Source: CAYSZB01 sp964435475 (lineage in GTDB: Bacteria; Chloroflexota; Anaerolineae; Anaerolineales; Anaerolineaceae). From it: a stretch of DNA of 10,833 bases. A program made the position numbers and the translations under genes. Below are positions 1-7,530 of this stretch, piece by piece. The DNA lies in contig CAYSZB010000068.1 of the NCBI GenBank assembly GCA_964435475.1, positions 1 through 10,833 on the forward strand. Direction: 5' to 3'. Position 1 is the stretch's first letter, and each line of letters begins with the position of its first letter. The notes beneath the pieces are model-generated. The model was not told where the DNA came from and made no database searches. It worked only from the letters and a program-made list of their open reading frames with translations.

Positions 1-14
1 GCTTTTACACCACT

Positions 15-41
15 TTTTCAGAAAAATCGTTGAGTTATAAT
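15..41 (+). promoter_or_regulatory. Putative promoter of the protease-GH2 pair
   Basis: A perfect TATAAT -10 hexamer lies at 36-41. A weak -35-like TTTTCA lies at 15-20, with a short 15-bp spacer. Transcription would start near 48, giving a leader of about 30 nt that carries an AAGGA ribosome binding site at 70-74. The -10 is convincing and the -35 is not. Confidence 0.35.
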
Positions 42-78
42 AACTTGATCGAAATAATCGTTGCTCAACAAGGACAAC

Positions 79-2100
79 ATGCAAAATAAAACCACAACAA
101 ATACCATCCTCATCATCGTGCTACTGATCGTAGTGGCATGCTGTTGTTTAGCTGCATTGATCGGTCTGACTGCAATCGCTATCCAGAAATTCAGGCAGAA
201 CCCGGAGATCATTGAAACCGAAATTTGGACCAACCCATTTGTAACCCCCTCTCCTGAAGAAACTGCCATACCGGCGATAACCCCGATGTCGGAGGAAGAA
301 TTACTGGGTGCTCAGGAATCCCTGGATACCCTCAACAGCGAAATTGTTCCTGTAAATGATCCGATCGACCTCGCTGAAAGATTGCAGGGCAAAAGTGATA
401 TCCCCGACACCCTGCCAGACCCGGACATGCCATACCAGGTGGGTGACAAAAAGACTTTTTGGGTTTCCAACACCGACACCACGGATAATTTCCAGGTGGA
501 TACTGTTCTGCGCTATGTCGGAGATCATCTTTATTTTTGGATCGAGGAGGGAGTGGATTACCAGAACTCTGACCTTCAGACCCTGGCGCAAACCTTTGAC
601 GATGAGATTTATCCCACCAACCAGGAATTTTTTGGTGAAGAATGGCTTCCCGGGGTTGACCATGACCCACGGCTTTATATCTTGTACTGCGGAGGCATTG
701 GCTATTCTACAGCTGGTTATTATTCATCAGCCGATGAACTACATCCGGATGCCCATATGTATTCGAACGCCCATGAAATGTTCATCATAAACTCAGACAC
801 CGTGGGATTGGATGAGGATTACATATATGGAACACTGGCCCATGAATTTCAACACATGATCCATTGGTACAAGGATAGAAATGAGGAAACCTGGGTTAAT
901 GAAGGTTTTTCGATGCTGGCAGAATTGATCAATGATTTTGACCCGGGCGGTTTTGAATATCTGTATCTGATGGACACCGACATGCAGTTGACCTACTGGG
1001 GCGAAGATGTTGGCGAAAATGGCAATCACTATGGCGCATCTCTTATTTTCATGGCTTATTTTATGGACAGGTTTGGCGAGGAAGCAACCAAAGCATTTGT
1101 TGCCCACCCTGAAAATGGGTTGACCAGTATCGATACCGTCATGAGAGACCTGAATATCATCAATCCTGATACGTCCCTGCCTTACACCGGTGTGGAAGTG
1201 TTCTCCGACTGGGCTATTGCCAATTACCTGGTTGATTCTCCCATTGAAGGCGGGAGGTATGCCTATCAATCCATGTCACCCATCCAGGCCTACACAACAA
1301 AGGATGTCTCGTCATGTCCTTCATCAATATCATCAACGGTTTCGCAATACGGTGTGGATTACATTGAAATCTCGTGTCCTGGTGACTACACATTAACCTT
1401 TACTGGAACTGAACAGGTTGGTTTGATCCCGGTAAATGCATACTCCGGGTCATATTTCTTCTGGTCCAATATGGGTGATGAATCAAATATGCGCCTGTCG
1501 CGGGAATTTGATCTGACCAATATCACCGCACCGATCAACCTCAGTTACCATGTCTGGTATGACCTGGAAGAAGATTATGACTACCTATACCTTTCCGCCA
1601 GGGAAGATGGGCAGGATTGGCAGATCTTGAACACACCATCCTGCACCACCACCAACCCATCCGGCAACAGCTATGGCTGTGGCTACAACGGATCCTCCAA
1701 TGGCTGGATTGAGGAGACTGTAGACCTGAGCCAATACGCCGGCAAAGTGGTTACGCTGCAGTTCGACTATGTCACTGATGCCGCGGTCAATGGGGTCGGT
1801 CTTTTCATCGACGACATCAGCCTGGAAGCTTTGAATTACTCCTCCGATCTTGAGGTTGACGAAGGCGGATGGCAGTCGGACGGTTTTGTCAGGATCATGA
1901 ACGCCCTGCCCCAGACATACCAGTTAAGCCTGATCACCATGGGTCAAAACACTGTCGTCAACCAATTTGCACTGGATGAGAACAATTCAATCACACTGAA
2001 TTTGTCAATAGACCAGGACACCGACAGGGTCATCCTCGTGATCTCGGGTTCAACGCCTTATACACGCCAAAAAGCAACCTACCAGGTAGATATCAAGTAA
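79..2100 (+). CDS. Membrane-anchored M6/immune inhibitor A-like metalloprotease
   Basis: Probable cell-surface zinc endopeptidase of 673 residues. The reading frame is open from a TTG at 61, but I start at the ATG at 79 because AAGGA at 70-74 sits four bases before it. Residues about 10-35 form one long hydrophobic segment interrupted by three consecutive Cys (21-23), followed by a Pro/Thr/Glu-rich spacer to about residue 75. The catalytic motif HEFQH is at 255-259, with a downstream Glu275 in WVNEGFSMLAE as likely third zinc ligand, as in gluzincins. Residues about 455-590 resemble the MAM-like beta-sandwich found in immune inhibitor A and choice-of-anchor proteins, ending in a DDIS motif. 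The last ~70 residues resemble the C-terminal beta domain of the same proteins (VILVISGSTPYT). The M6-like assignment is by motif and architecture; the M30 (hyicolysin-type) family is the main alternative. The substrate is unknown. The GH2 gene follows after 15 nt. Confidence 0.8.
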   Translation: MQNKTTTNTILIIVLLIVVACCCLAALIGLTAIAIQKFRQNPEIIETEIWTNPFVTPSPEETAIPAITPMSEEELLGAQESLDTLNSEIVPVNDPIDLAERLQGKSDIPDTLPDPDMPYQVGDKKTFWVSNTDTTDNFQVDTVLRYVGDHLYFWIEEGVDYQNSDLQTLAQTFDDEIYPTNQEFFGEEWLPGVDHDPRLYILYCGGIGYSTAGYYSSADELHPDAHMYSNAHEMFIINSDTVGLDEDYIYGTLAHEFQHMIHWYKDRNEETWVNEGFSMLAELINDFDPGGFEYLYLMDTDMQLTYWGEDVGENGNHYGASLIFMAYFMDRFGEEATKAFVAHPENGLTSIDTVMRDLNIINPDTSLPYTGVEVFSDWAIANYLVDSPIEGGRYAYQSMSPIQAYTTKDVSSCPSSISSTVSQYGVDYIEISCPGDYTLTFTGTEQVGLIPVNAYSGSYFFWSNMGDESNMRLSREFDLTNITAPINLSYHVWYDLEEDYDYLYLSAREDGQDWQILNTPSCTTTNPSGNSYGCGYNGSSNGWIEETVDLSQYAGKVVTLQFDYVTDAAVNGVGLFIDDISLEALNYSSDLEVDEGGWQSDGFVRIMNALPQTYQLSLITMGQNTVVNQFALDENNSITLNLSIDQDTDRVILVISGSTPYTRQKATYQVDIK

Positions 2101-2115
2101 GCGTATTTGGTTTTC

Positions 2116-3918
2116 ATGACTTCAGAACACTGGCAACCAATTACTGGACAGCTTTTGACGCCCTGGGCGGAGAAAGTTGACCCCAACAACCCATGGCCCG
2201 AATATCCCCGTCCCCAGATGGAAAGGGAGCACTGGGTCAACCTCAATGGTTTGTGGGATTATGCCATTCAGCGGCGCAACAATCCAATCCCTGTAGATTA
2301 TGATGGACAGATATTGGTGCCCTTTCCAGTGGAATCAGCGCTTTCGGGGGTAAAGCGCCCCTTAAAGCCAAACCAGGAATTGTGGTACAGGAGGACCTTC
2401 GAATTTGATGGTCATTCTGAAGAAAAACGTCTGCTCCTCCACTTCGAGGCTGTAGATTGGCAAGCCACAGTCTTTATCAATGGGCAAAAGATTGGCTCGC
2501 ATAAGGGGGGTTATTGCCCCTTCAGCTTCGACATCAGCAATTACATCAAACCAGGTAGAAATGAATTGGTTGTTGTAGTTTGGGATCCCAGTGACAAAGG
2601 GAAACAGGAACACGGAAAACAGGTTCTGAAGCCTGGATTTATCTGGTATACAGCCATTTCTGGCATATGGCAAACAGTCTGGTTGGAAGAGGTTCCCCTG
2701 ACTTACATCGAGGATATCCATTTAATCCCGGATATTAATCGCTCTTTGCTTGAGGTGTGGGTGGGTTGTGCCAACAGCCGGCCTGGTTTGACCGTTCTGG
2801 CGAGGGTAAGCCTGGCTGGCAACCCGGTGACTGAATTATCTTTCAGTCCTGACAAAACCTGCGAAATTCAAATACCGGGTATGCGGTTATGGTCCCCCGA
2901 ATCACCAACGCTGTATGATCTGCAGATCACTCTTCTCGATAGCTTGCAGGAACTTGATAGGATCTCCTCTTATTTTGGTATGCGGAAATTCAGCCTGGGA
3001 AATGATACATTGGGTAACCCAAGATTGTGTCTGAATAATGAACCATATTTCATGCTTGGCCCATTGGACCAGGGATATTGGCCTGATGGGCTTTATACGC
3101 CGCCCTGTGATGAAGCCATGCGTTCGGATATTGAGTTCTGCAAAGCCGCCGGTTTAAATATGCTGCGCAAGCACGTCAAGGTGGAACCTGCCAGGTTTTA
3201 TTATCACTGTGATCGCCTGGGGATCATTGTTTGGCAGGATATGCCGAACGGCGGGATCACACCTCCCGCAGCATGGTTCGCCTTTCAAAATTCTGCAGTA
3301 AAAAGGAAAGATGACCGACATTATGCCCTCCTGGGACGCAATTCTGAGTCCAATCGCCAGCAATTTGAAATCGAATTGAAAGAGATGGTCGATTCACTGA
3401 GGAACAGCGTCTCGCTTGCTGTGTGGGTGCCATTCAATGAGGGTTGGGGGCAATTCGATGCCAGAAGAATTGGCAAATGGCTTAAAGGCTATGATCCATC
3501 CCGTTTGATCGATCTAACCAGCGGCTGGTTTGATCAAGGTGCTGGAGATTGCAGGAGCCTGCATATTTATTTCAGACCATTAAATGATATACCAATGGAC
3601 GCACGTCGGGCAACGGTCCTTTCTGAGTTTGGCGGTTATCAAATGACGATCAGTGACCATGCCTGGAACAACAAGCCAATGAAAGTGTATAAAGGCTATC
3701 AAAACTCAGAATCATTAAAACAAGCTTACCGAGATTTATTGCAATTGGACTTACTACCATCAATCAAACGAGGACTTTCAGCAGCGATCTACACCCAGAC
3801 CACCGATGTGGAGATCGAATTGAACGGATACCTGACCTATGACCGGCAAATCCAGAAGTTCGCTTTGGATTTTCTCAATCCCCTTCATGGAGAAATAATC
3901 CAAGCCAGCCCCAAATAA
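2116..3918 (+). CDS. Glycoside hydrolase family 2 (beta-galactosidase-like)
   Basis: Retaining exo-acting beta-glycosidase, 600 residues from the ATG at 2116; an in-frame TTG at 2107 would add three. Neither start has a visible Shine-Dalgarno sequence, so translation may be coupled to the protease gene 15 nt upstream. The N-terminal PEYPRPQMER...WVNLNGLWDYA and the jelly-roll sugar-binding domain (about 65-195, with FINGQKIGSHKGGY and SGIWQTVWLE) are typical of GH2. An Ig-like domain follows (about 195-285), then the TIM barrel. The acid/base Glu442 lies in VPFNEGWGQF and the nucleophile Glu504 in LSEFGGY, so both catalytic residues are present. There is no signal peptide or membrane segment, so the enzyme probably acts in the cytoplasm on imported oligosaccharides. 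Sugar specificity (galactoside, glucuronide or mannoside) cannot be read from the sequence. Confidence 0.88.
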   Translation: MTSEHWQPITGQLLTPWAEKVDPNNPWPEYPRPQMEREHWVNLNGLWDYAIQRRNNPIPVDYDGQILVPFPVESALSGVKRPLKPNQELWYRRTFEFDGHSEEKRLLLHFEAVDWQATVFINGQKIGSHKGGYCPFSFDISNYIKPGRNELVVVVWDPSDKGKQEHGKQVLKPGFIWYTAISGIWQTVWLEEVPLTYIEDIHLIPDINRSLLEVWVGCANSRPGLTVLARVSLAGNPVTELSFSPDKTCEIQIPGMRLWSPESPTLYDLQITLLDSLQELDRISSYFGMRKFSLGNDTLGNPRLCLNNEPYFMLGPLDQGYWPDGLYTPPCDEAMRSDIEFCKAAGLNMLRKHVKVEPARFYYHCDRLGIIVWQDMPNGGITPPAAWFAFQNSAVKRKDDRHYALLGRNSESNRQQFEIELKEMVDSLRNSVSLAVWVPFNEGWGQFDARRIGKWLKGYDPSRLIDLTSGWFDQGAGDCRSLHIYFRPLNDIPMDARRATVLSEFGGYQMTISDHAWNNKPMKVYKGYQNSESLKQAYRDLLQLDLLPSIKRGLSAAIYTQTTDVEIELNGYLTYDRQIQKFALDFLNPLHGEIIQASPK

Positions 3919-3919
3919 A

Positions 3920-3945
3920 AATAAGGAGCTATCCTGCTCCTTATT
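3920..3945. terminator. Bidirectional hairpin terminator between GH2 and STAS genes
   Basis: A perfect 10-bp inverted repeat (AATAAGGAGC at 3920-3929 with GCTCCTTATT at 3936-3945) has a 6-nt loop and lies between two convergent genes. Read on the minus strand the hairpin is followed by a U-rich run (TTATTTTTATTT). On the plus strand the tail is T-rich but broken by A and C. It probably terminates both transcripts, better for the minus one. Confidence 0.75.
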
Positions 3946-3966
3946 ATTCTTGAATGTGATAATTGA

Positions 3967-4302
3967 TTAGAGACTACCCACGGCCTGGGTCAGGTCATCA
4001 TACAGGGTGAAGTAAGGCACAATTCCTACCAGGTCCATGGATGCACGGATGCGTTCATCCATTTTGACCAGGATCAATTCGCCATTATTACCTTTTTTCA
4101 ATTCCTTTTGGACACGAATAAGAGCCCACCAGCCCGCACTTGAAATAAAATTGATGTCACTCATATCAAAAACGATATTGTATACGTTCTTTTCAATGAG
4201 CTTGTTCATCGCTTCTTCTACTTCAGGAGCGGAATAGCTGTCAATTCTGCCTTTACCATGTAGGACAGTACATCGCTTGTATTCAGTAAGTTCAAATTCC
4301 AT
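3967..4302 (-). CDS. STAS-domain anti-sigma factor antagonist
   Basis: Single-domain STAS protein of 111 residues, the type that captures an anti-sigma kinase in partner-switching control. It starts at an ATG preceded by GGAG (plus-strand 4309-4312, six bases away). The hallmark segment FDMSDINFISSAGWWAL (45-61) matches the switch loop of SpoIIAA/RsbV proteins. By that alignment Ser55 is the expected phosphorylation site, with Ser54 in the position where SpoIIAA has Asp. GKGRIDSYSAPEVE at 16-29 is the usual first helix region, and residues 62-111 complete the fold. No anti-sigma kinase, phosphatase or sigma factor gene lies in this window, so its partners are elsewhere. It appears to be monocistronic, with its own extended -10 promoter and a terminator. 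The exact target process is unknown. Confidence 0.88.
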   Translation of the reverse strand: MEFELTEYKRCTVLHGKGRIDSYSAPEVEEAMNKLIEKNVYNIVFDMSDINFISSAGWWALIRVQKELKKGNNGELILVKMDERIRASMDLVGIVPYFTLYDDLTQAVGSL

Positions 4303-4341
4303 TTTCTACTCCATTTGCTGAATAATTGATTTCGGTAAATT

Positions 4342-4350
4342 ATTATAGCA
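4342..4350 (-). promoter_or_regulatory. Extended -10 promoter of the STAS gene
   Basis: On the minus strand the sequence reads TGCTATAAT, a consensus extended -10 element (TGnTATAAT). The -35 region is AT-rich without a good hexamer, as is usual for extended -10 promoters. Transcription would begin near 4335, leaving a leader of about 33 nt that contains the GGAG ribosome binding site. Confidence 0.55.
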
Positions 4351-4414
4351 CGGGAAATTATATTTAATTAATACTTGTATAGAATTATAAGAAGGGTCAT
4401 CTGCCTTAATCCAT

Positions 4415-4420
4415 TATAAT
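4415..4420 (+). promoter_or_regulatory. -10 box directly upstream of miaB
   Basis: A perfect TATAAT ends only eight bases before the miaB ATG at 4429. Normal -10 to start-site spacing would place the 5' end at about 4427, giving almost no leader. No matching -35 hexamer and no TGn extension are visible. An alternative weaker pair, TTTAAT at 4363-4368 and TATAAG at 4386-4391, would give a ~30-nt leader that still lacks a Shine-Dalgarno sequence. Confidence 0.4.
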
Positions 4421-4428
4421 ATGCCCCT

Positions 4429-5754
4429 ATGAAATACCACATATGGACCGAAGGATGCCAGATGAATGTCGCCGATTCGCGGTATCTTTCTTCATCCCTT
4501 GAAAAACTGGGCTATGAACATACCCCGGAGATAGAATCTGCTGATGTGATCGTCCTCAATACCTGCGTTGTCAGGCAAAGTGCGGAAAATAAAGCCATCG
4601 GGCGCCTTAGCTCGCTGCGACCCCTGAAACAGCGCAACCCCGACCTGGTGATAAACCTGATGGGATGCCTGATCGGGATCCATGGTAATGAACTGGTTAA
4701 GAAGCGCTTTCCCTGGGTGGATGTTTTTTCTCCCCCCTCAGATCCCATGCCCCTGCTTCAATTCCTGGCAGATCGGTCCGGCAAAGCACAAAATGAAGAA
4801 TGGCGACAAAATATTGATGCCATTGTTGATGAAGATTACATCCTCCCCCGGTACGAAAGCGGGAAATTGGTCTCAGCGAATCTGCCTGTTGTCCTGGGTT
4901 GTTCGCATGCCTGCGCCTATTGCATCATCCCCTTCCGGCGCGGTAAAGAGGTCAGCCGACCGATGGATGAGATATTGAAAGAAGCACACGCTTTGACCAG
5001 CCAGGGAGTCCGAGAAATTGTCCTGCTGGGCCAGATCGTTGACCGCTATGGCCTGGACCTTGAACAAAAAACCAGCCTTTCTGATCTGCTCAGGGAATTG
5101 TCAGGCATTCCCGGGTTATTACGCATTCGTTTCCTGACCTCGCACCCCAATTACATGACAGATGAATTGATAGACAGTGTGTTCACCCTGCCTAAAGTGA
5201 TGCCCCACATCGAAGTGCCCATCCAGGCCGGGGACGATAAGATCCTGGAGGTCATGAGGCGGGGTTACACTTCCTTGGAATACCGCAACCTGGTAAAAAA
5301 GATCCGTACCCGTATTCCAGGTGTTTCTATCGGCACAGATGTGATTGTCGGCTTTCCCGGTGAAAGCGATAAACAGTTTCAGAACACCTATGACATTCTG
5401 GCTGATTTGAAGCTGGATGTGGTGCACCTCGCCAGGTATTCACCGCGGACAGGCACCTATTCTGCCCGTTTTCTTCCTGATGATGTCAGCAGTGAGGAAA
5501 AAATGCGCCGCTTTCGCCTGGTCGAGGACCTGCAGGAGAAGATCAGTGCTGAGATCAATGCCGCCTACCTGGATCGCCCTGTGGAGGTCCTGTTTGAAGG
5601 CAATTCCAAGCATCGCTGGCGGGGAAGAACCCCAACCAACAAACTGGTTTTCATCGAAAGCCCGGAGAACCTTTTGGGACTGGAACGAACTGTCAGGATC
5701 ACCTGGACAGGCCCCTGGTCAATGCTTGGTGAACCAGAAGCACCAGGAAATTAA
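4429..5754 (+). CDS. miaB: tRNA-2-methylthio-N6-dimethylallyladenosine synthase MiaB
   Basis: Radical-SAM methylthiotransferase that converts i6A37 to ms2i6A37 in tRNAs reading UNN codons; cytoplasmic, with two 4Fe-4S clusters. The 441 residues match the usual family length. The N-terminal MTTase domain carries Cys10 (in GCQMN), Cys46 (in NTCVVR) and Cys80, which bind the auxiliary cluster. The radical SAM CxxxCxxC is Cys158, Cys162, Cys165, followed by FRRGKEVSRP, which favours MiaB over RimO or MtaB. GTDVIVGFPGES and YSPRTGTYSA are standard SAM-barrel motifs, and residues about 379-438 form the TRAM RNA-binding domain. The start is fixed by the conserved N-terminus, yet no ribosome binding site precedes it and a TATAAT ends eight bases upstream. 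Its stop lies four bases from the stop of the convergent nth gene, with no terminator between them. Confidence 0.93.
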   Translation: MKYHIWTEGCQMNVADSRYLSSSLEKLGYEHTPEIESADVIVLNTCVVRQSAENKAIGRLSSLRPLKQRNPDLVINLMGCLIGIHGNELVKKRFPWVDVFSPPSDPMPLLQFLADRSGKAQNEEWRQNIDAIVDEDYILPRYESGKLVSANLPVVLGCSHACAYCIIPFRRGKEVSRPMDEILKEAHALTSQGVREIVLLGQIVDRYGLDLEQKTSLSDLLRELSGIPGLLRIRFLTSHPNYMTDELIDSVFTLPKVMPHIEVPIQAGDDKILEVMRRGYTSLEYRNLVKKIRTRIPGVSIGTDVIVGFPGESDKQFQNTYDILADLKLDVVHLARYSPRTGTYSARFLPDDVSSEEKMRRFRLVEDLQEKISAEINAAYLDRPVEVLFEGNSKHRWRGRTPTNKLVFIESPENLLGLERTVRITWTGPWSMLGEPEAPGN

Positions 5755-5758
5755 TCGC

Positions 5759-6463
5759 TTATTTTAAATTCTGCAGCACCTTGCCATCGAAGGTGCAGAT
5801 GTCACTCAGAAAACAACTTCCGCAAAAAACCTTGCGCGCCTGGCAAATTTCCCGACCCAACCTGATCAAATTCAAATGCAGCGCTTCAAATGACCCATCC
5901 GGGGCAATTGCTTCCAGGTAGGTATGTGTTTTTTCGCGATCCAGGTTCTCAGGCCGCAGACCTAGACGGCCGCTCACCCGGAAAATGTGCGTATCCACAG
6001 GGAAAGCCGGGATGCCCATTGAAAACAGCAGCACAATGGCAGCTGTTTTGGGTCCAACCCCCTTTAATTGAGTCAACCAGTTCCTTGCATCATCCCTAGG
6101 CATGGTCCTCAGGAAATCCAGGGTTATCTCTCCACTGTGGGCTGTGATCTTCTGCAACGCCTCCTGGATGTGGGGACCTTTTTGATTGGCCAACCCTGCA
6201 ACGCGGATCGTCTCAATGAGCTCCCGGGTGTCACAGTCCCGGACAGCTTCCCAGGTTGGAAACCGTTCAGTCAAAGACATGAACGCTTTATCCCGGTTGA
6301 TATCATTGGTATTTTGCGAAAGGATGGTCGAAACAAGTTCAGCCACAGGGGCCAATGGCTCACGCCATTCCGGCGCACCCCAAACTTTTAGAAGTCGCTG
6401 ATGGACCTGGTCAAGTCTCTGGCGGTGAATGTCAGTCAATTCTGCTGTTGGATCTATTGCCAT
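5759..6463 (-). CDS. nth: Endonuclease III, DNA glycosylase/AP lyase
   Basis: Base excision repair enzyme that removes oxidised pyrimidines and nicks the abasic site by beta-elimination. Length is 234 residues, slightly longer than the ~211 of the E. coli enzyme, with a ~20-residue N-terminal extension. The helix-hairpin-helix LKGVGPKTA (133-141) carries the catalytic Lys139. Asp157 in FPVDTHIFRVSGR is the second catalytic residue. The C-terminal 4Fe-4S loop is intact as Cys207-X6-Cys214-X2-Cys217-X5-Cys223, exactly the Nth spacing. It is the last gene of a three-gene minus-strand operon and overlaps the end of the asparaginase gene by 10 bp, so translation is probably coupled; only a weak AGG precedes the ATG. 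It could be an Nth-related paralogue with altered substrate preference, but the motifs are canonical. Confidence 0.92.
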   Translation of the reverse strand: MAIDPTAELTDIHRQRLDQVHQRLLKVWGAPEWREPLAPVAELVSTILSQNTNDINRDKAFMSLTERFPTWEAVRDCDTRELIETIRVAGLANQKGPHIQEALQKITAHSGEITLDFLRTMPRDDARNWLTQLKGVGPKTAAIVLLFSMGIPAFPVDTHIFRVSGRLGLRPENLDREKTHTYLEAIAPDGSFEALHLNLIRLGREICQARKVFCGSCFLSDICTFDGKVLQNLK

Positions 6464-7509
6464 GAAACCTGGTCCATTGAGAAAGCAGGTTGCATCACGC
6501 CAACCTCAAGATGACGCCAGTTGTAGATTTTCTGCAATGAAAATTCCTGCATGGCAGATGAAACTTTGACATCAATCAATCCAAGTTTTTCGAGGATTGC
6601 CAGGGAAACTGATGAAATTGCCCTTTTGGCATGATCGCCATCAGAGATCTTCAAAGCTATCCCCAAAGCCGGGGAACCCTTACCCAATGCGCCGGATTTG
6701 ATACCCATGCACTGGTAACCCTCAGCACCGCCCTTGGCGATCAATTTGCCATTCATTGCCTGCATCAATATTGTGTCAAACCTGCCGGGTCCAGCCACCA
6801 TTTCAGGGTGTAATGCCATCGCTGAAAAGATCCGCTGACTGGCACTTGCCCGTTGTGGGTTCAAACCTTCAGGATCGCACAACCTGGCAATAGCCATAGC
6901 AAAATTCTGTAACGGCAGGGCATATACAGGTGCACTGCACCCATCGAGCCCGGGTTGAATACCTGAGGGGTCCAGATCGCACATTTCGGCAACAACCTGC
7001 CGGATGGTCTGCTGAACCGGGTGGTCAAGTTCAAGGTAGTCTTCCAATGGCAGCCCCTGCATCTTTGCAAAAGCAAGCATCCCGGTGTGTTTTCCCGAAC
7101 AATTATGCCTGTAGGCATCTGGCACTTCGTTCTTCGCCTTCATGGCTTCAGCTGTTGCCTTGTCCATTGGCCAGTGAACGCCGCATTTCAGGTCATTCAC
7201 ACTGATGCCGATCCTGGAGTGCAGGTTTTTGAGAACCTCCACATGCTGATCGGTCCCCGAGTGTGAAGCGCAGCTGATCGCAATCTCTTTTGGTGTCAGC
7301 CCCCAGTATTGGTCACCGCCATTTTCGAGGAAAGCCAGCGACTGCAGCGGTTTCATGGAACTCCTGGGAAATGTACGCGTTCCAGGATTTCCCTCGGATG
7401 CAATGATCTTTCCTTCCCGATCGGCAACAACAAATGCACCAAAATGGCATGATTCAATAACCTCCCCGCGGGTAAGGTTCAACAATGGCACATAATCATC
7501 ATGTTTCAT
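6454..7509 (-). CDS. L-asparaginase II family protein (Rhizobium etli AII type)
   Basis: Predicted L-asparagine amidohydrolase giving aspartate and ammonia, 351 residues, of the PF06089 family unrelated to E. coli AnsA/AnsB. By alignment from memory to the R. etli enzyme ReAII, all key residues are present at a constant offset of two: Ser50 and Lys53 in FPRSSMKPLQ (ReAII Ser48/Lys51), Ser82 in ASHSG (Ser80), and the zinc ligands Cys137 and Lys140 in HNCSGKH (Cys135/Lys138) and Cys191 in GCSAP (Cys189). Lys259 in AKGGAEG is the likely fourth catalytic residue. No signal peptide is present, so it is cytoplasmic. It is the middle gene of the operon, 21 bp after the MBL-fold gene and overlapping nth by 10 bp. 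No good ribosome binding site is seen before the ATG, which suggests dependence on upstream translation. Confidence 0.88.
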   Translation of the reverse strand: MKHDDYVPLLNLTRGEVIESCHFGAFVVADREGKIIASEGNPGTRTFPRSSMKPLQSLAFLENGGDQYWGLTPKEIAISCASHSGTDQHVEVLKNLHSRIGISVNDLKCGVHWPMDKATAEAMKAKNEVPDAYRHNCSGKHTGMLAFAKMQGLPLEDYLELDHPVQQTIRQVVAEMCDLDPSGIQPGLDGCSAPVYALPLQNFAMAIARLCDPEGLNPQRASASQRIFSAMALHPEMVAGPGRFDTILMQAMNGKLIAKGGAEGYQCMGIKSGALGKGSPALGIALKISDGDHAKRAISSVSLAILEKLGLIDVKVSSAMQEFSLQKIYNWRHLEVGVMQPAFSMDQVSWQ

Positions 7510-7530
7510 CGTTATATAACCAACCTGGAA

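Noticed and set aside
61..78. TTG start at 61 for the protease, and TTG at 2107 for GH2.
   Set aside because: For the protease the ATG at 79 has AAGGA at the right side of it, whereas the TTG does not. For GH2 neither start has a ribosome binding site, and the ATG nine bases later is the simpler choice.
4421..4432. Three-codon mini-ORF (ATG CCC CTA TGA) overlapping the miaB start.
   Set aside because: It begins directly behind the -10 box and would not be transcribed if that promoter is used. A 3-codon match is expected by chance.
5776..5796. Hairpin near the 3' end of nth as an intrinsic terminator.
   Set aside because: It is inside the coding region, has a 7-bp stem and is followed by a mixed A/T sequence without a T run on either strand.
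6068..6401. Plus-strand ORFs of 60-107 codons opposite nth and asparaginase, and similar ones opposite the protease and the repeat protein.
   Set aside because: They lie antisense to well-supported genes, show no recognisable protein features and have no ribosome binding sites. They are shadows of the real reading frames.
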